Source: Lantana camara (Eukaryota; Streptophyta; Magnoliopsida; Lamiales; Verbenaceae). Taken from it: a DNA stretch of 64,000 nucleotides. The stretch's first letter is position 1. Each line of letters opens with the position of its first letter. The notes under the pieces were generated by a model that ran no database searches, was not told the origin of the DNA, and worked only from the letters and a program-made list of their open reading frames with translations. Below, piece after piece: positions 22,592 through 33,090 of the stretch. Made by a program: the position numbers and the translations under genes. The stretch spans positions 11,458,501-11,522,500 of the forward strand of contig CM074858.1 in the NCBI GenBank assembly GCA_037501455.1, in the 5' to 3' direction.

Positions 22592-23626
22592 CTATGTTTT
22601 GAAATTCGGTAGAACGTCGAACCGGAATCATTACTAATTATTGGTTTTATTGGTTTGATCGATCGGACCACCAATCGAACCGGTATGACACCATAATTAT
22701 GTAATAATTATATTTAATTATATATATTTATATAATATTATAAATATTAATTAAAAATAATCAAATAAACTATATAACATAGAAAATTAGGTATAAATTT
22801 AAATTACTTCCAACTATTTATTACTTTTTAAACAACATCTCTATTAATAAAATATCAAATTATAAATCTACAAAACATATAGATAAATTATTTAACTAAA
22901 TAACAAAATAATAAACATCTAGCAAATTAATAATACAGATAAAAGATTAATTTATTAAATATCATACTTTTATTATGGAAAAAAAATAGAAAAATATCAC
23001 ATGTATATTTATATTTTTATTGACATATATTATAAAAAATAAAATACTACACATTATTTAATCTATGTTCAATTTGAATCGTACAATGTATTATAATATT
23101 TATTGTCATAATTAATATTTTTTCAAAACTTCATTTTCAAATATAATCTAATAGATTTGATGAGGTTATTTTTAGCGGAATTTTTTTCTAACAAATTATC
23201 CATTAAAAAAGGACTATTTTCCCAATGTAAAACCAATAAGAATCTCTTGCATAATGCGTCCTAATATATATGTTAAATCTTGAATGTTAACTACTGATGT
23301 CTGCCAAATGGTTGGCACATTCACTTTCCACCTATGGGATGCAGGTTCGAACTCTGCATTTTCCATAAAATTATATTTTTGCAATTTAAAAAAATGAAAA
23401 TCCGGCCCAATTAGTTCGTTGAGCGGGCCGGTCCGGTCTTTTAACCGGGTCTGGACTGATTTTCACCGATTTAGACTGATCCAATGAAAGACGAATTTAG
23501 TTTGGATTGATTTCCCACCGACTTAGACTGATCCAACGAAAGACCAGGTTTAAGGTCTAACTCGGACCGAATAAGCGGCCGATCACCGATTAAACCGATC
23601 CGATCAATCCGGGTTTTAAAACATAG
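22592..23626. mobile_element. hAT-like non-autonomous element, 1.03 kb
   Basis: The ends are imperfect inverted repeats: CTATGTTTTGAAATTCGG at the left and the reverse complement of CTATGTTTTAAAACCCGG at the right. The flanks ATTTTAAT and GTTTTAGT agree at 6 of 8 bases, which fits an old hAT duplication. Subterminal regions carry repeated GGTCCGGT/ACCGAT-type motifs on both sides. The middle is AT-rich and non-coding. Confidence 0.7.
23302..23354 (+). other. tRNA-like pol III box pair inside the hAT-like element
   Basis: TGCCAAATGG at 23302 resembles an A box and GGTTCGAACTC at 23344-23354 a B box, 42 bases apart as in a tRNA. I see no acceptor-stem pairing, so it is a relic or captured piece and not a gene. 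Confidence 0.45.
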
Positions 23627-24382
23627 GTTTTAGTTTTAACCGGACAATTATGAGTATAGAGAATAGTGCTAGTTCGAATTTAAGAAAATACCTCTAATTT
23701 AAAAAAGTCAACAATTTGCTTTAACACCCACAAATGTTCCATGTGGTGGATAGGACAACTATAAGCTTGTACAGGACTAATTGGTCTATATGACCGTATT
23801 TAATTTGATCACGTATCAATGTAATAACAAGGTGAAAATTTTATAATTATTCTTTAATTTATAACTTTTATATAAAATGAAGTTAATTAAATAACAAGTA
23901 CAGTATATTAGTTAATATAATTGATCATTGCTCATTGACTAGAAATTTCCAAGGTTTTAGGAGCTAAAAACGATGTTATAATTGATTTGAGGATGAGAAA
24001 ACATGCTCCAAAAATCAAGCCAAAAGGTCTACTGTAAGTGAAAAAGTGCACACGGAGACTCTTATAAATTTGAGAAAATTGCAATTTTTTTCCTGTAGTT
24101 CATAGCTTTATTTATTTTTTTTTTTTTTGTCTCACACCTTTTTTTATGGCCCTACCCCTTTCATTTTATGACAAATTTGATCTCAAATCCCAAAAAATGC
24201 ACATTTACCCCTAACGCTGTCAAACTCTGTTAAAAGAGTCTTTTGGAGGGGAAAAAAAAAACATACGTGAGGCTTTATTTTGGAGGCAATTATGCCATTT
24301 TTACACATCTATATATTAAACCCTAAGGTAGCAGCCCTTCCAGCCCAACTTCACTAATTTTCTCCAACATTTCACTGCAATA
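23627..24382. other. AT-rich spacer
   Basis: No gene or mobile element is recognised. It includes a T-run near 24105-24130 and an A-run near 24252. Confidence 0.5.
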
Positions 24383-24703
24383 ATGGAAGATAGAGAACTG
24401 TGCAGGTGTGGAAGAAATAATGTAATGAAGACATCATGAACGACTGAGAATCTGGCACGAAGGCTCTTTACTTGTGAGATGGCTACATGTCGATATTTCG
24501 AATGGCTTGATCCGCCCATGTGTGAAAGATCGAAGCATATTATTCCGGGCTTGATTAGAAGAATTAATGTCATGAAACTCGAAATGGCCGAACTTGAAGA
24601 GACGAAGTCCAAAGTGAAGAATTTTGAAATTGAATTTGCAAGAATCCACATGAAGAACAGACTGTTGAGTGTGGTTCTTGTTGTTTTGAGTGTGGTAAAG
24701 TAG
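24383..24703 (+). pseudogene. GRF-type zinc-finger protein with a premature stop
   Basis: The frame starts MEDRELCRCGRNN, has an in-frame TGA at 24437, and continues through LFTCEMATCRYFEWLDPPMCERS into IIPGLIRRIN. It then has an acidic/basic helix, likely a coiled coil, and ends in a short hydrophobic tail, LLSVVLVVLSVVK, with TAG. CxCG ... C ... CxxFxWxDPP is the GRF zinc-finger signature. Small GRF plus coiled coil plus C-terminal hydrophobic segment proteins of about 110 residues are common in plants, often near transposons. Apart from the stop (107 codons in total) the frame is open, so decay looks recent. Any role in nucleic-acid binding is inferred from the family. Confidence 0.75.
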
Positions 24704-24831
24704 AGGGTAATTTCTATGTAGTAGGGGGTGTTTGCGTAAGTTTTTTGAAAATTTGGAGGGGAAGTTTGTGTAATGTTTTGAAATGTACTGTACAACATCA
24801 TTTTGGTTATATGCAGTATGGCTTTGATGTT

Positions 24832-24887
24832 GACAACAACAACAACAACAATCCAACAACTTGATTTACATATGCATAATGCCTTTT

Positions 24888-24921
<34 letters not shown>

Positions 24922-24938
24922 CGACACAACACAACACA
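24832..24938 (+). repeat. (AAC)n microsatellite
   Basis: Two AAC runs (24832-24853 and 24889-24921) are followed by ACACG/ACACA variants. Confidence 0.95.
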
Positions 24939-25218
24939 ATAATGTGATTTAACAACCCATCAAAAACAACCTCATTTCATTCATAACATTCAAATTATCA
25001 AAGTGCATATGCAAAAACCAACCAACATCCTAATGTTTTTTGCTCCTTCTAGGCAACCAAAACAGAACATTTGTCCAATTTAACAACCAAACATATGAAA
25101 AATAGTTACATACATCAAAAAGTGCTGACACATAGTTTGTCATCTTACATAGTTACAAAAGAGACACAAATCAGTATATGAGCACAATCCATTTCTTAAC
25201 TAGAACTAGGTCCTGTTG

Positions 25219-25500
25219 CATTAGGGTTTAGGAAACTCTTGTTTCTTGGAGCCTTTATTGTCTTTTTCCTTGCCTGCATACAAACAATATGATCACATTA
25301 CAGAGTATCTTAAATTAACTAAATCCGAATTTAAGTCAACAACTTACTATCAGCTTTGGTTGTGCATCATCTTGTGTTTGTGTACAGGTGGGGGCTTCTT
25401 GGTCAGTTTGTGTCACAACATCAGGGCTTTCTCAGCACTTGCAACCCAATCCTCAATCATCTTCTCAACACATTCAGCACCATAAACCTCTTCTCTATAA
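25219..25500 (-). pseudogene. Unidentified decayed coding segment
   Basis: On the minus strand, 25500 to about 25415 reads EEVYGAECVEKMIEDWVASAEK. A one-base shift then opens DVVTQTDQEAPTCTQTQDDA to a possible donor near 25350. After a possible intron, 25275-25219 reads AGKEKDNKGSKKQEFPKP and a stop. The frame is coding-like (mixed charge, ending at a clean stop), but I recognise no family. It lies tail to tail with the GRF pseudogene and ends where CGI121 copy B begins. Confidence 0.4.
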
Positions 25501-25504
25501 GACA

Positions 25505-25767
25505 TGAGAGAATGTAATACTCATTATCTCACCTCATCAGTAGAAGCACCAAAACGAGCCCCAAGGATTTAACTTGTGCTGTCAAATATACCGCACCTTT
25601 TCAAGGATTCTGATATCTTGTACAAAACTATAATGAATTTAAATAGCAAGTAGAGTGTCAAAAAGCATTATGAGATAAGCTCATATCTTTCTTTCTAACA
25701 TGTTTACAACCTGAGTAAATGTAGTGATGAGTACGGGTAGTCAATGACCCTCGTGATTTGGCTACAT
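25505..25767 (-). pseudogene. CGI121 copy B, exon 4 and the end of exon 3
   Basis: Bases 25616-25533 match exon 4 of copy A over its full 84 bp but contain an in-frame TAA (TST then stop). Bases 25767-25700 match the last part of exon 3, with a short internal deletion, and end abruptly at the copia-2 LTR start. Exons 5 and 6 are absent to the left of 25505. The missing first half of this gene is found at 50693-53309, on the other side of the nested insertion. Confidence 0.88.
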
Positions 25768-26263
25768 TGTTAAAGTAGTGCCCTGGAAGAGCCAAAATAG
25801 TTTAGGTCCCCTTTTGTAAACTACTCTTATTAGCAGCAATTTGTGACATTAATGAAATAATAAATATAACGTTTCATAGTCGTTTAATTCTATGTGGCCA
25901 ATTCATCATATCTCATTCAAGTTTACTAATTGCATATTATAACTGTTTGTGTATGGATGAAACCCCAAGGTCACATTAAGCTACGGGACTTGACCTCGCA
26001 TAGGGATGGAGGTTATGGAACAAGTCTCTATGGCGTGACCTAAACCAACTCCAAGTCAAAGAGTCTAATAAGCACGGGGATGCTGACTTGACTCGGTTGA
26101 GACTTGCTCATATGACGTGCCTTTAAGAAAGGTTACTTTGTTTAATGAGTATTGTATATGGAGACATTCACACGCGTATGGGGGTGCTTGTTAGGGAACA
26201 AGTACAACGAGGATCCCAATGGGAAAACCTCAATGGGGTAAGGTTTTTATGCCTTAATGATGA
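25768..26263 (+). repeat. copia-2 5' LTR, first part
   Basis: It starts TGTTAAAGTAGTGCCC and matches the 3' LTR at 43689-43958. It stops at the GATGA duplication (26259-26263) created by the LARD insertion and resumes at 36457. Confidence 0.93.
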
Positions 26264-27903
26264 TGTAGCACCCGAGCGCAAGGTACCCCATCCCCCGCAC
26301 CGAGACCCGACCCGAATATGAAATGGACAATCCATACCCGAGCTAAATCACGACGAACGGGGACAAACACACACTCTAGGCTAGGCGGGACTAACCCTTG
26401 AACCATAAAATCAGAGCTAAATATTAAAACGGAAGCAATCACATAACATATATCATATATATATATATACCATGAGCATCAAAGCACCAAAAATAATTCA
26501 TATACATCATCCACATGCCGTCACGGCCCAAAACATGTATGCTCCATAACAATATTCATATACAATGATAAAAAGTAAGAGTATGCAAGTGTAAGACCCA
26601 AAGTACAAGAGCTAGAAGCGAATGCAAGACCTAAGGACTCGAATTCCCGCCTAGCTCCCTGACACCTGCATAAAACAACTGAAAACCAAATGGGTTCAGT
26701 CCAAAAGGGACTGATGGGTATAAAAACAGGGCATAAATATAATATACGACGGTATTTAAACATTCACGTGCAAGCTATAATCCCAAATGAGGCTTTTAAA
26801 GAATTTCCCAAGTGGGTGAAATAGAAAATCATCAATAGGGATTATAACGATTCATTTACATTAGGTCTTTCATGGCCCGACGAGTGGGCGTGCATTATCT
26901 CCAACCAACACCTTGTGTAGTTCATTAACATTCATTCATTCTTTCTTTTCATGCATATCATTCTTTCGTGCACATTCATTAACATTCACGCCTTCTTCCT
27001 CCGGGTTGGTGGTGGGTTTGCAAGGCCCGACCACCCATTTATTGACCAAAAGGGGAACATGACTCCCAGATGGCACTCAGCGTCAATTCCTCGCTAACTC
27101 CTAACGAGGTCCGGTTACGCCGTTCATTGGTGGAACTAATGTGAGGGATCACCGTCGGCCCATGCCTCCCCGGATAGCCACTCACACGAAGTCCCTGGGC
27201 CCCATTCGTGCATTCATTCATTTCTCGCCAAAACATTTGGTAGGATTCATAAAATAAAGGCTTTACGTTGCAAACATTTACTCTTTGAAACGACTCTATA
27301 TACATCTATTAATTTTGGTCGAAAACTTTTTACATTGAAGGTATATAGGGTCATATAACTAGATAGAAGAGAAACCCACCTGCACAACTCTTACCGAACA
27401 ATACCAGAAGAAAAGGAAACTCGAGAGTGTCCTATGAACCCGACAAGTTTCTGCCCTGGAGAAACTGTACAAGAAACAATATAACGTGCTCGTGAGACTC
27501 AAGACACCAAATGAACCATATATGACACACGACAATGAAATGATCATGATATGAATGTACAAAAGATCATTTTATGTAATGAACACGTTCACATGCACGA
27601 TTAATGTCTTAAAGACATATAAACATTCATTTCATTCCTTTCATGAAGCATTTAAAGCGGTCCAAGTTCATAACCTTCACATTTAAATCAAATTGATCCA
27701 CGAATTTCAAATAACGAACATAACACGTAGGATAACATGTTCACAATAAGAAAATGGTAAATAGAAACATTCAAGTCATGTTCGGAAATTAAATAACATG
27801 AAATAGATAACCATTAAAATCTAAAATTTAAATAAATTAAACCATAATTAAATATATATATCATTAAACATGCATTAATACTATATATATATATAATCAT
27901 ATC

Positions 27904-27943
<40 letters not shown>

Positions 27944-29692
27944 GCACGTACAACATGACATATAATGCACGTACAACATGACAATTATGCATGCATATAT
28001 TGAGTCAACAAATAAAAAAATCAAAGCATGCATACTAAAACAAAACACATAAACTCATGACATGCATTATCAACTAAAATAAAATCACCTAATCTAATCC
28101 CATGCATGCAGCATGCATTAACAATTAAACCATGCATGCAAGGAAGGAATTAGGAAGCAATTAACAGTCATGCAAGGAATGGAAAGCTGAAACTCACGCA
28201 AAACTGAACAGGTTCGCGGCCGCGACCCATTTTATTCAAGAAATGGTAGTGGCTGCTACCCGTTTAAAATCTGAATTTTTGAACAATTTTTCCAAAGTAT
28301 GAGAGCAGCCCAAAAATCAGTCGCGGGCGCGACTCTAGTTACAGGCGAAGAAGGTCGCGGGCGTGACCATGATCACACCAGCAAAATTGACGCAGCAACC
28401 AGCAGAAAACAGAGAAACACCATTCAATCTCCAACCAAAAAGATCAGGTAAGGCAAGGAAATAAATATGCAGCAAAAAGACTCCAAATCAACATATAAAT
28501 CAGCCCCAAAAAGGATCAAACGTGAGTAAGGAAAGAAGGTGATCATATCATGTCATTTCTTCAAAACTCCATCAATGGCAGCTCATGAATGCTTCAAATA
28601 CCAGCTAATACATCACCATAAATGCAAAGAAGAGATCAAGATAATCATATTCATGCTTGGAATCAATCAAATTCATCAAGAAATGGATGAGATCAACAAC
28701 CATGCCCATAACCTAACTATTTCTTCAAGTCAGCCATATACCCATGAAACCATGATCAAAATTGGGGATGAATGGATCAAAATGACTCATATGGAATGTA
28801 TAATACCACCCTAAGCTTACCTTGTGGATTGGATGAAGTTTGGAAGAGATTTGAGCTTGAATCTCTAAGGGTGGCAAGAATTACGGGAATGACTGGAAGC
28901 AGGGGATTTTTACTGAAATTTCTCTAAGTGAATAGGGTTATCTCGGTTTGGGGTCATTAATTCTATTTAGAGGGTTGAGTTAGGGTTTCGAGGAATCAAA
29001 CCATGGTTAATTTGGTCAAGGTTTGAATAAGATATGGCCATTTTAGTAAACTGTGGTAGATTTGGTTTCCGTTTCGTGTTTCGGTTGAATTTCGGAGGTT
29101 CAAATAACTTTGGAAAAATATAAGGCTAAGTTCATTAAACTCGAATTTCCTTTGCGAGTTCAGCGAAGTTGACGAAACTCGAATCCGAGTTTCCTAGCTC
29201 AAGATATCAAATACGGAACTAAGGGTGCGCTAATTGCTCGTTAGCCCCCGATTTGGATTCCAAAATCAAAATAAATTCAAAACTCATGCAAATGATCCCG
29301 AAAACATGAAACGAACATATATTGATATTCATGACACGTGTAACTACAACATATTAAATTTTCACCAAATTTCGGTATCAAATCATATAAAAACAAAGCA
29401 CGTTTATATCACTCATAAGCAATGCATTTAAATAAATCCATAGCATTTCCAAATAATATAAAATTTTAAATTCATATATAAATTATAATTAAAGTGCATG
29501 CATTAATTATACTTTAATTCAAAGTGGTCCGAATTAAATTTAAAATTGATATTAATTAACTTAAGATAAAAATAATTAACTTTTTAATATTTAATATAAA
29601 ATTAAATATATAAAACACGTATAAACAATTAATTCTCGCAATTTGGTAAACACATACGTCATGCTGTACGACTGAAAAACTGGGGCGTTACA
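26264..29692 (-). repeat. LARD 3' LTR
   Basis: Read on the minus strand it starts TGTAACGCCCCAG and ends GGGTGCTACA. It matches 33091-36456 with scattered differences, a longer AT microsatellite at 27905-27940 and an extra short duplication (AATGCACGTACAACATGACA, twice) near 27940-27982. Palindromes at 28211-28376 have lost some CG dinucleotides compared with the other LTR. Confidence 0.93.
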
Positions 29693-29750
29693 ACCTCTCC
29701 CCCTTAAAAGAATCCGTCCTCGGATTCACTACTAGCCCGAACAAACAATG

Positions 29751-29911
29751 GGAGATTCCCCGTCTCTCACAAGCAACAAGGAGAGAGCCCCGTCTCTCGA
29801 ACAACAATGAGAGAACCCCATCTCTCCAACAACAATGAGAGAACCCCGTCTCTCAACAACAAAATAAGAGAATCCCCGTCTCTTGCAAATAACGAGAGCA
29901 CCCCGTCTCTC
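29751..29911 (-). repeat. Six GAGAGA..TCTCTC imperfect palindromes near the LARD polypurine tract
   Basis: GTCTCTC or a close variant begins at 29762, 29792, 29820, 29848, 29878 and 29905 (spacing 27-30 bp). Each is preceded by GAGA-type complement about 12 bases upstream. Each unit can form a short hairpin with an ACCCC-type loop. Confidence 0.85.
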
Positions 29912-32900
29912 AAACAAAAATAAAGCAAGGAAGTCTCCAATACTCCCGAGCAACACAACGCGAAACCATAAATGAAGTCATGTAAGACACCCAAAGCAGG
30001 TAATAGCTATCACCCACGTTGATTATCAATTACTCCAAGTAATTTAACATAATAAGGAATCAAAACACATAATATAAAAATTATTTAAATTAAATTTGCA
30101 TGGATGCATGTATTATGAATGCTTCATGTACCGTTCACCGTAGTTGCATAATTTAGGACTGTGAGTTTTGTTGTCCAGTGCATGATCTGTCCCGAAAGTG
30201 AGCTCAGTGCTTAACTTGTCTTTAAGCTCTTCAGGGTACCCCGGTGAAGTAAATGATAAATCCCCTAATGATTTTACTCTTAAATCCCTTCTGACTTTTA
30301 TTGCTTCTAAACTTCTTCGATCCTTCCTCAATCCCTATTATATTCTTTCAGCCAGACTAACTCTTCCAAGTAACCAACTTTGACATCCACTTATGCGTTT
30401 AGAATATTCGTTCCGATGTCTGGTCCATAGCTTCTATCTTTACTCATCTCGGCGTCTAACATATCCCCGAGGATAACTACTCTTGACAACCTTGACGATT
30501 CAATCCCCGACCTTGAGATATTTATTATTATAGTCTATCTTAACACGAATCCTTTCCCATCTTCCGTCCAGAGTATCCCTTCACTCTCTTTGACCCCTTA
30601 AGGTTATACTCGGTATTTGGCCTCTACAATTCTTTAAGCGAAGATAAAATGTTCTTGATGATTCTTGGAGTTTAATTTAAGTTCCCCAATGATCACCCTT
30701 TCCGGTTTTGCCCTTCTTAAATCTCCTTCCAACTCATTAAATTAAGCTTTATCGACATCATCCCATTCTATGATAATTTGAATCGGTTCCCTCTTGACAA
30801 TTCAACTAAGGAGTTTCCTTAACTCCTTCATAACTCCTTTATCTACAAGTCAAACTTGCATACGTAGAAAGATTCGACAAGCTATCTTCCCTAATCCTCA
30901 TGATAATCTTCAACCCGGATTTAGTGGCTCAGCCCTCACTTTAATGATTAACCTTTAAAGTCGTCTTATTCGCTCACCACCATAAGGACTTCCAGGTCCT
31001 CCCTAATTTGCAGTTCCGTTGATCCTACTAGAATATTTCTTTGGCACAACCTCAAGTTTCAAATTTGCATCTTAGTCATGCTCTCCCCCTTAATATTTTC
31101 TGTCTTTACCCGTTGAACTCCATCGATCCTTCTTTCATCGAAATTCTTGATGGAAAATTTCATTAGGGAGGGTTCTAAATGACATAGCAACCCAAAGACT
31201 TGGCCTTTCCACTTCTCCTCTAACTCTATTAATATTCGAAACCCCCTTTTCTTTATTCTTGTTCGATCCGGACACCCCAAAGCCAACTCCTGTTGCACTT
31301 TTCCTTCTGAAATTTCTTTTCCACCAACCTATCCCTTACTTGAAGTTCGTTATTTCCCGAAGTCATCTTCCTTGTAGTGTGCCATCCCATTATTTCTTTC
31401 CTCTTAACTCAGATATGGCCCAGTCGCCGAGATACTTGATAAATGAGGTGAAAGAACTTCCTACAAAGTAAACACTAAAATGCATGTCGAGTAAAAATGT
31501 CAATGCACGTGTCACGCTTGCAACAATTAAATATGCAGCACATTAGAGCAACAAAATCAAATAGAAATGCACACACGAACATAAGTAAAGAAAAATAAAT
31601 AATTGGTGTAAAGTATGATGCACGTGCCATGAATGTTTATAACCTGTCACCAAGATGGCAAGTGGTTAACTCGATAGCTTGTTCTCATTTCTCCGACCAT
31701 GGCTTACTTTGACGTGTTGATCATTTCTTGTCTTTCCCACGGTCTTCAAGATTTCCATGAGTCCTTGTGCATCAACTTGTACCTTCCACGGTCCGGAATT
31801 GAAATTTCGCGATCCCTAATGTAATTCTGAACCCTACTTCTCATCATCACCGTGATCAAAACTCCCGTGCTTATCCTTTATGAGTTGAGATTAGTGAATT
31901 AAACTCATTTTCCGATTGCTTATACTTGAGCACATGATTTCCTCCCAAAGAGTCTTTACCTTTCTTTACCGTTTCCATTTGTTGCTCCATATTTCCCAAT
32001 TCGACCTCACAACACGACAATTCAGCTTGGGTTTGGAAAATGAACTCAAATCCTGTCCTTAGTATTGTCACCTTCCATGAATTTATACTTATCACATTAC
32101 TTGCCTTTCTTTAATCCCTTCCCGACTCGTCTTCCATCTTAGTCGAAATCCAGAGCACCCAAGTCCAAACTCTTCCCACTCTTGACTTCTACAAACTCGA
32201 TTTCTAATTACTAAATTATTTAGAAACCCTTCTTTGACAACCCATGGTGCTTAATTCCCACCGGATCTATTTTACCTTAACTCCTCTCAATCATTGGTAT
32301 CTCTTCAATGATCCAAACCTCGAACTAAATTACCTTCAAGAAGCCTTCACTCTATTTCTTAGATTGAATGATCCCATTGAATCTCGTTAAGGCAACCTAT
32401 GTAGTAGAACCACATATATCGATCTTCTAAGTCACCACCATTCCTCAATCAACCCCTATTTCACCAAGTATTTCTCTACTGTTGCATTTCCAAAATCGAA
32501 CCTCCCATTCCGATTCCAATCCCTTCAACTCTAGCTCCATCCAGGAAGCCTACACGCCTCGAATTCTCTATATTCTTCCCCGGTGCATCCTTCCTATCTT
32601 CCTTGCTTAAAAAAAAAAACTTGCACTAAGTCGTTGTTATTGTAGAACTTGGTCGTGGTTTGATATTATCTTCACTACCTATAAATCATAACTCATTTCA
32701 AAGATATATGCATGTGATTAGTGCATGACATGGCACATATTTAACACCAAAGGTAAGGATCCATATAATAATGCAACAGGTAATTCAATAAAGTTCAAAA
32801 GGAAAGACAATTTCATGCTCAAAATCGATGCATGGGGATTAGTATATGCTTATGACACATATTTAGATCAATCAATACACATAAAATGTAAAATGCAACA

Positions 32901-33069
32901 CTTAAAGCAACAAAATTGAAAGTAGATCACATATACAAGTAATTTCTAGCAATTAGTATCAAATAATCATGAAAATTCAATGCAATGCACACGTTGACAA
33001 GTTGTTCTCTAAGCCTTACGACCTAAACTGACTCAATCACGACATGCGAACCCCGGTTTTGCAACCTAG

Positions 33070-33082
33070 GGCTCTGATACCA
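33070..33082 (-). other. Primer binding site (tRNA-iMet), LARD
   Basis: GGCTCTGATACCA on the plus strand is TGGTATCAGAGCC on the element's strand. It lies eight bases inside the 5' LTR boundary. Confidence 0.9.
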
Positions 33083-33090
33083 CTTAAGGA

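Larger units (their letters stand above)
29693..33090 (-). other. LARD internal region, non-coding
   Basis: No frame longer than about 100 codons and no gag, protease, RT or integrase motif is visible. The plus strand is C/T-rich from about 30200 to 32600, so the element's sense strand is G/A-rich. It may descend from coding sequence, but nothing is recognisable. A stem-loop, GAATCCG-TCCT-CGGATTC, lies at 29711-29728 next to the polypurine tract. Confidence 0.75.

Noticed and set aside
31059..32095. Minus-strand frames in the LARD interior as a possible gag
   Set aside because: They are short and have no zinc knuckle or gag motif. They fit a non-coding interior.
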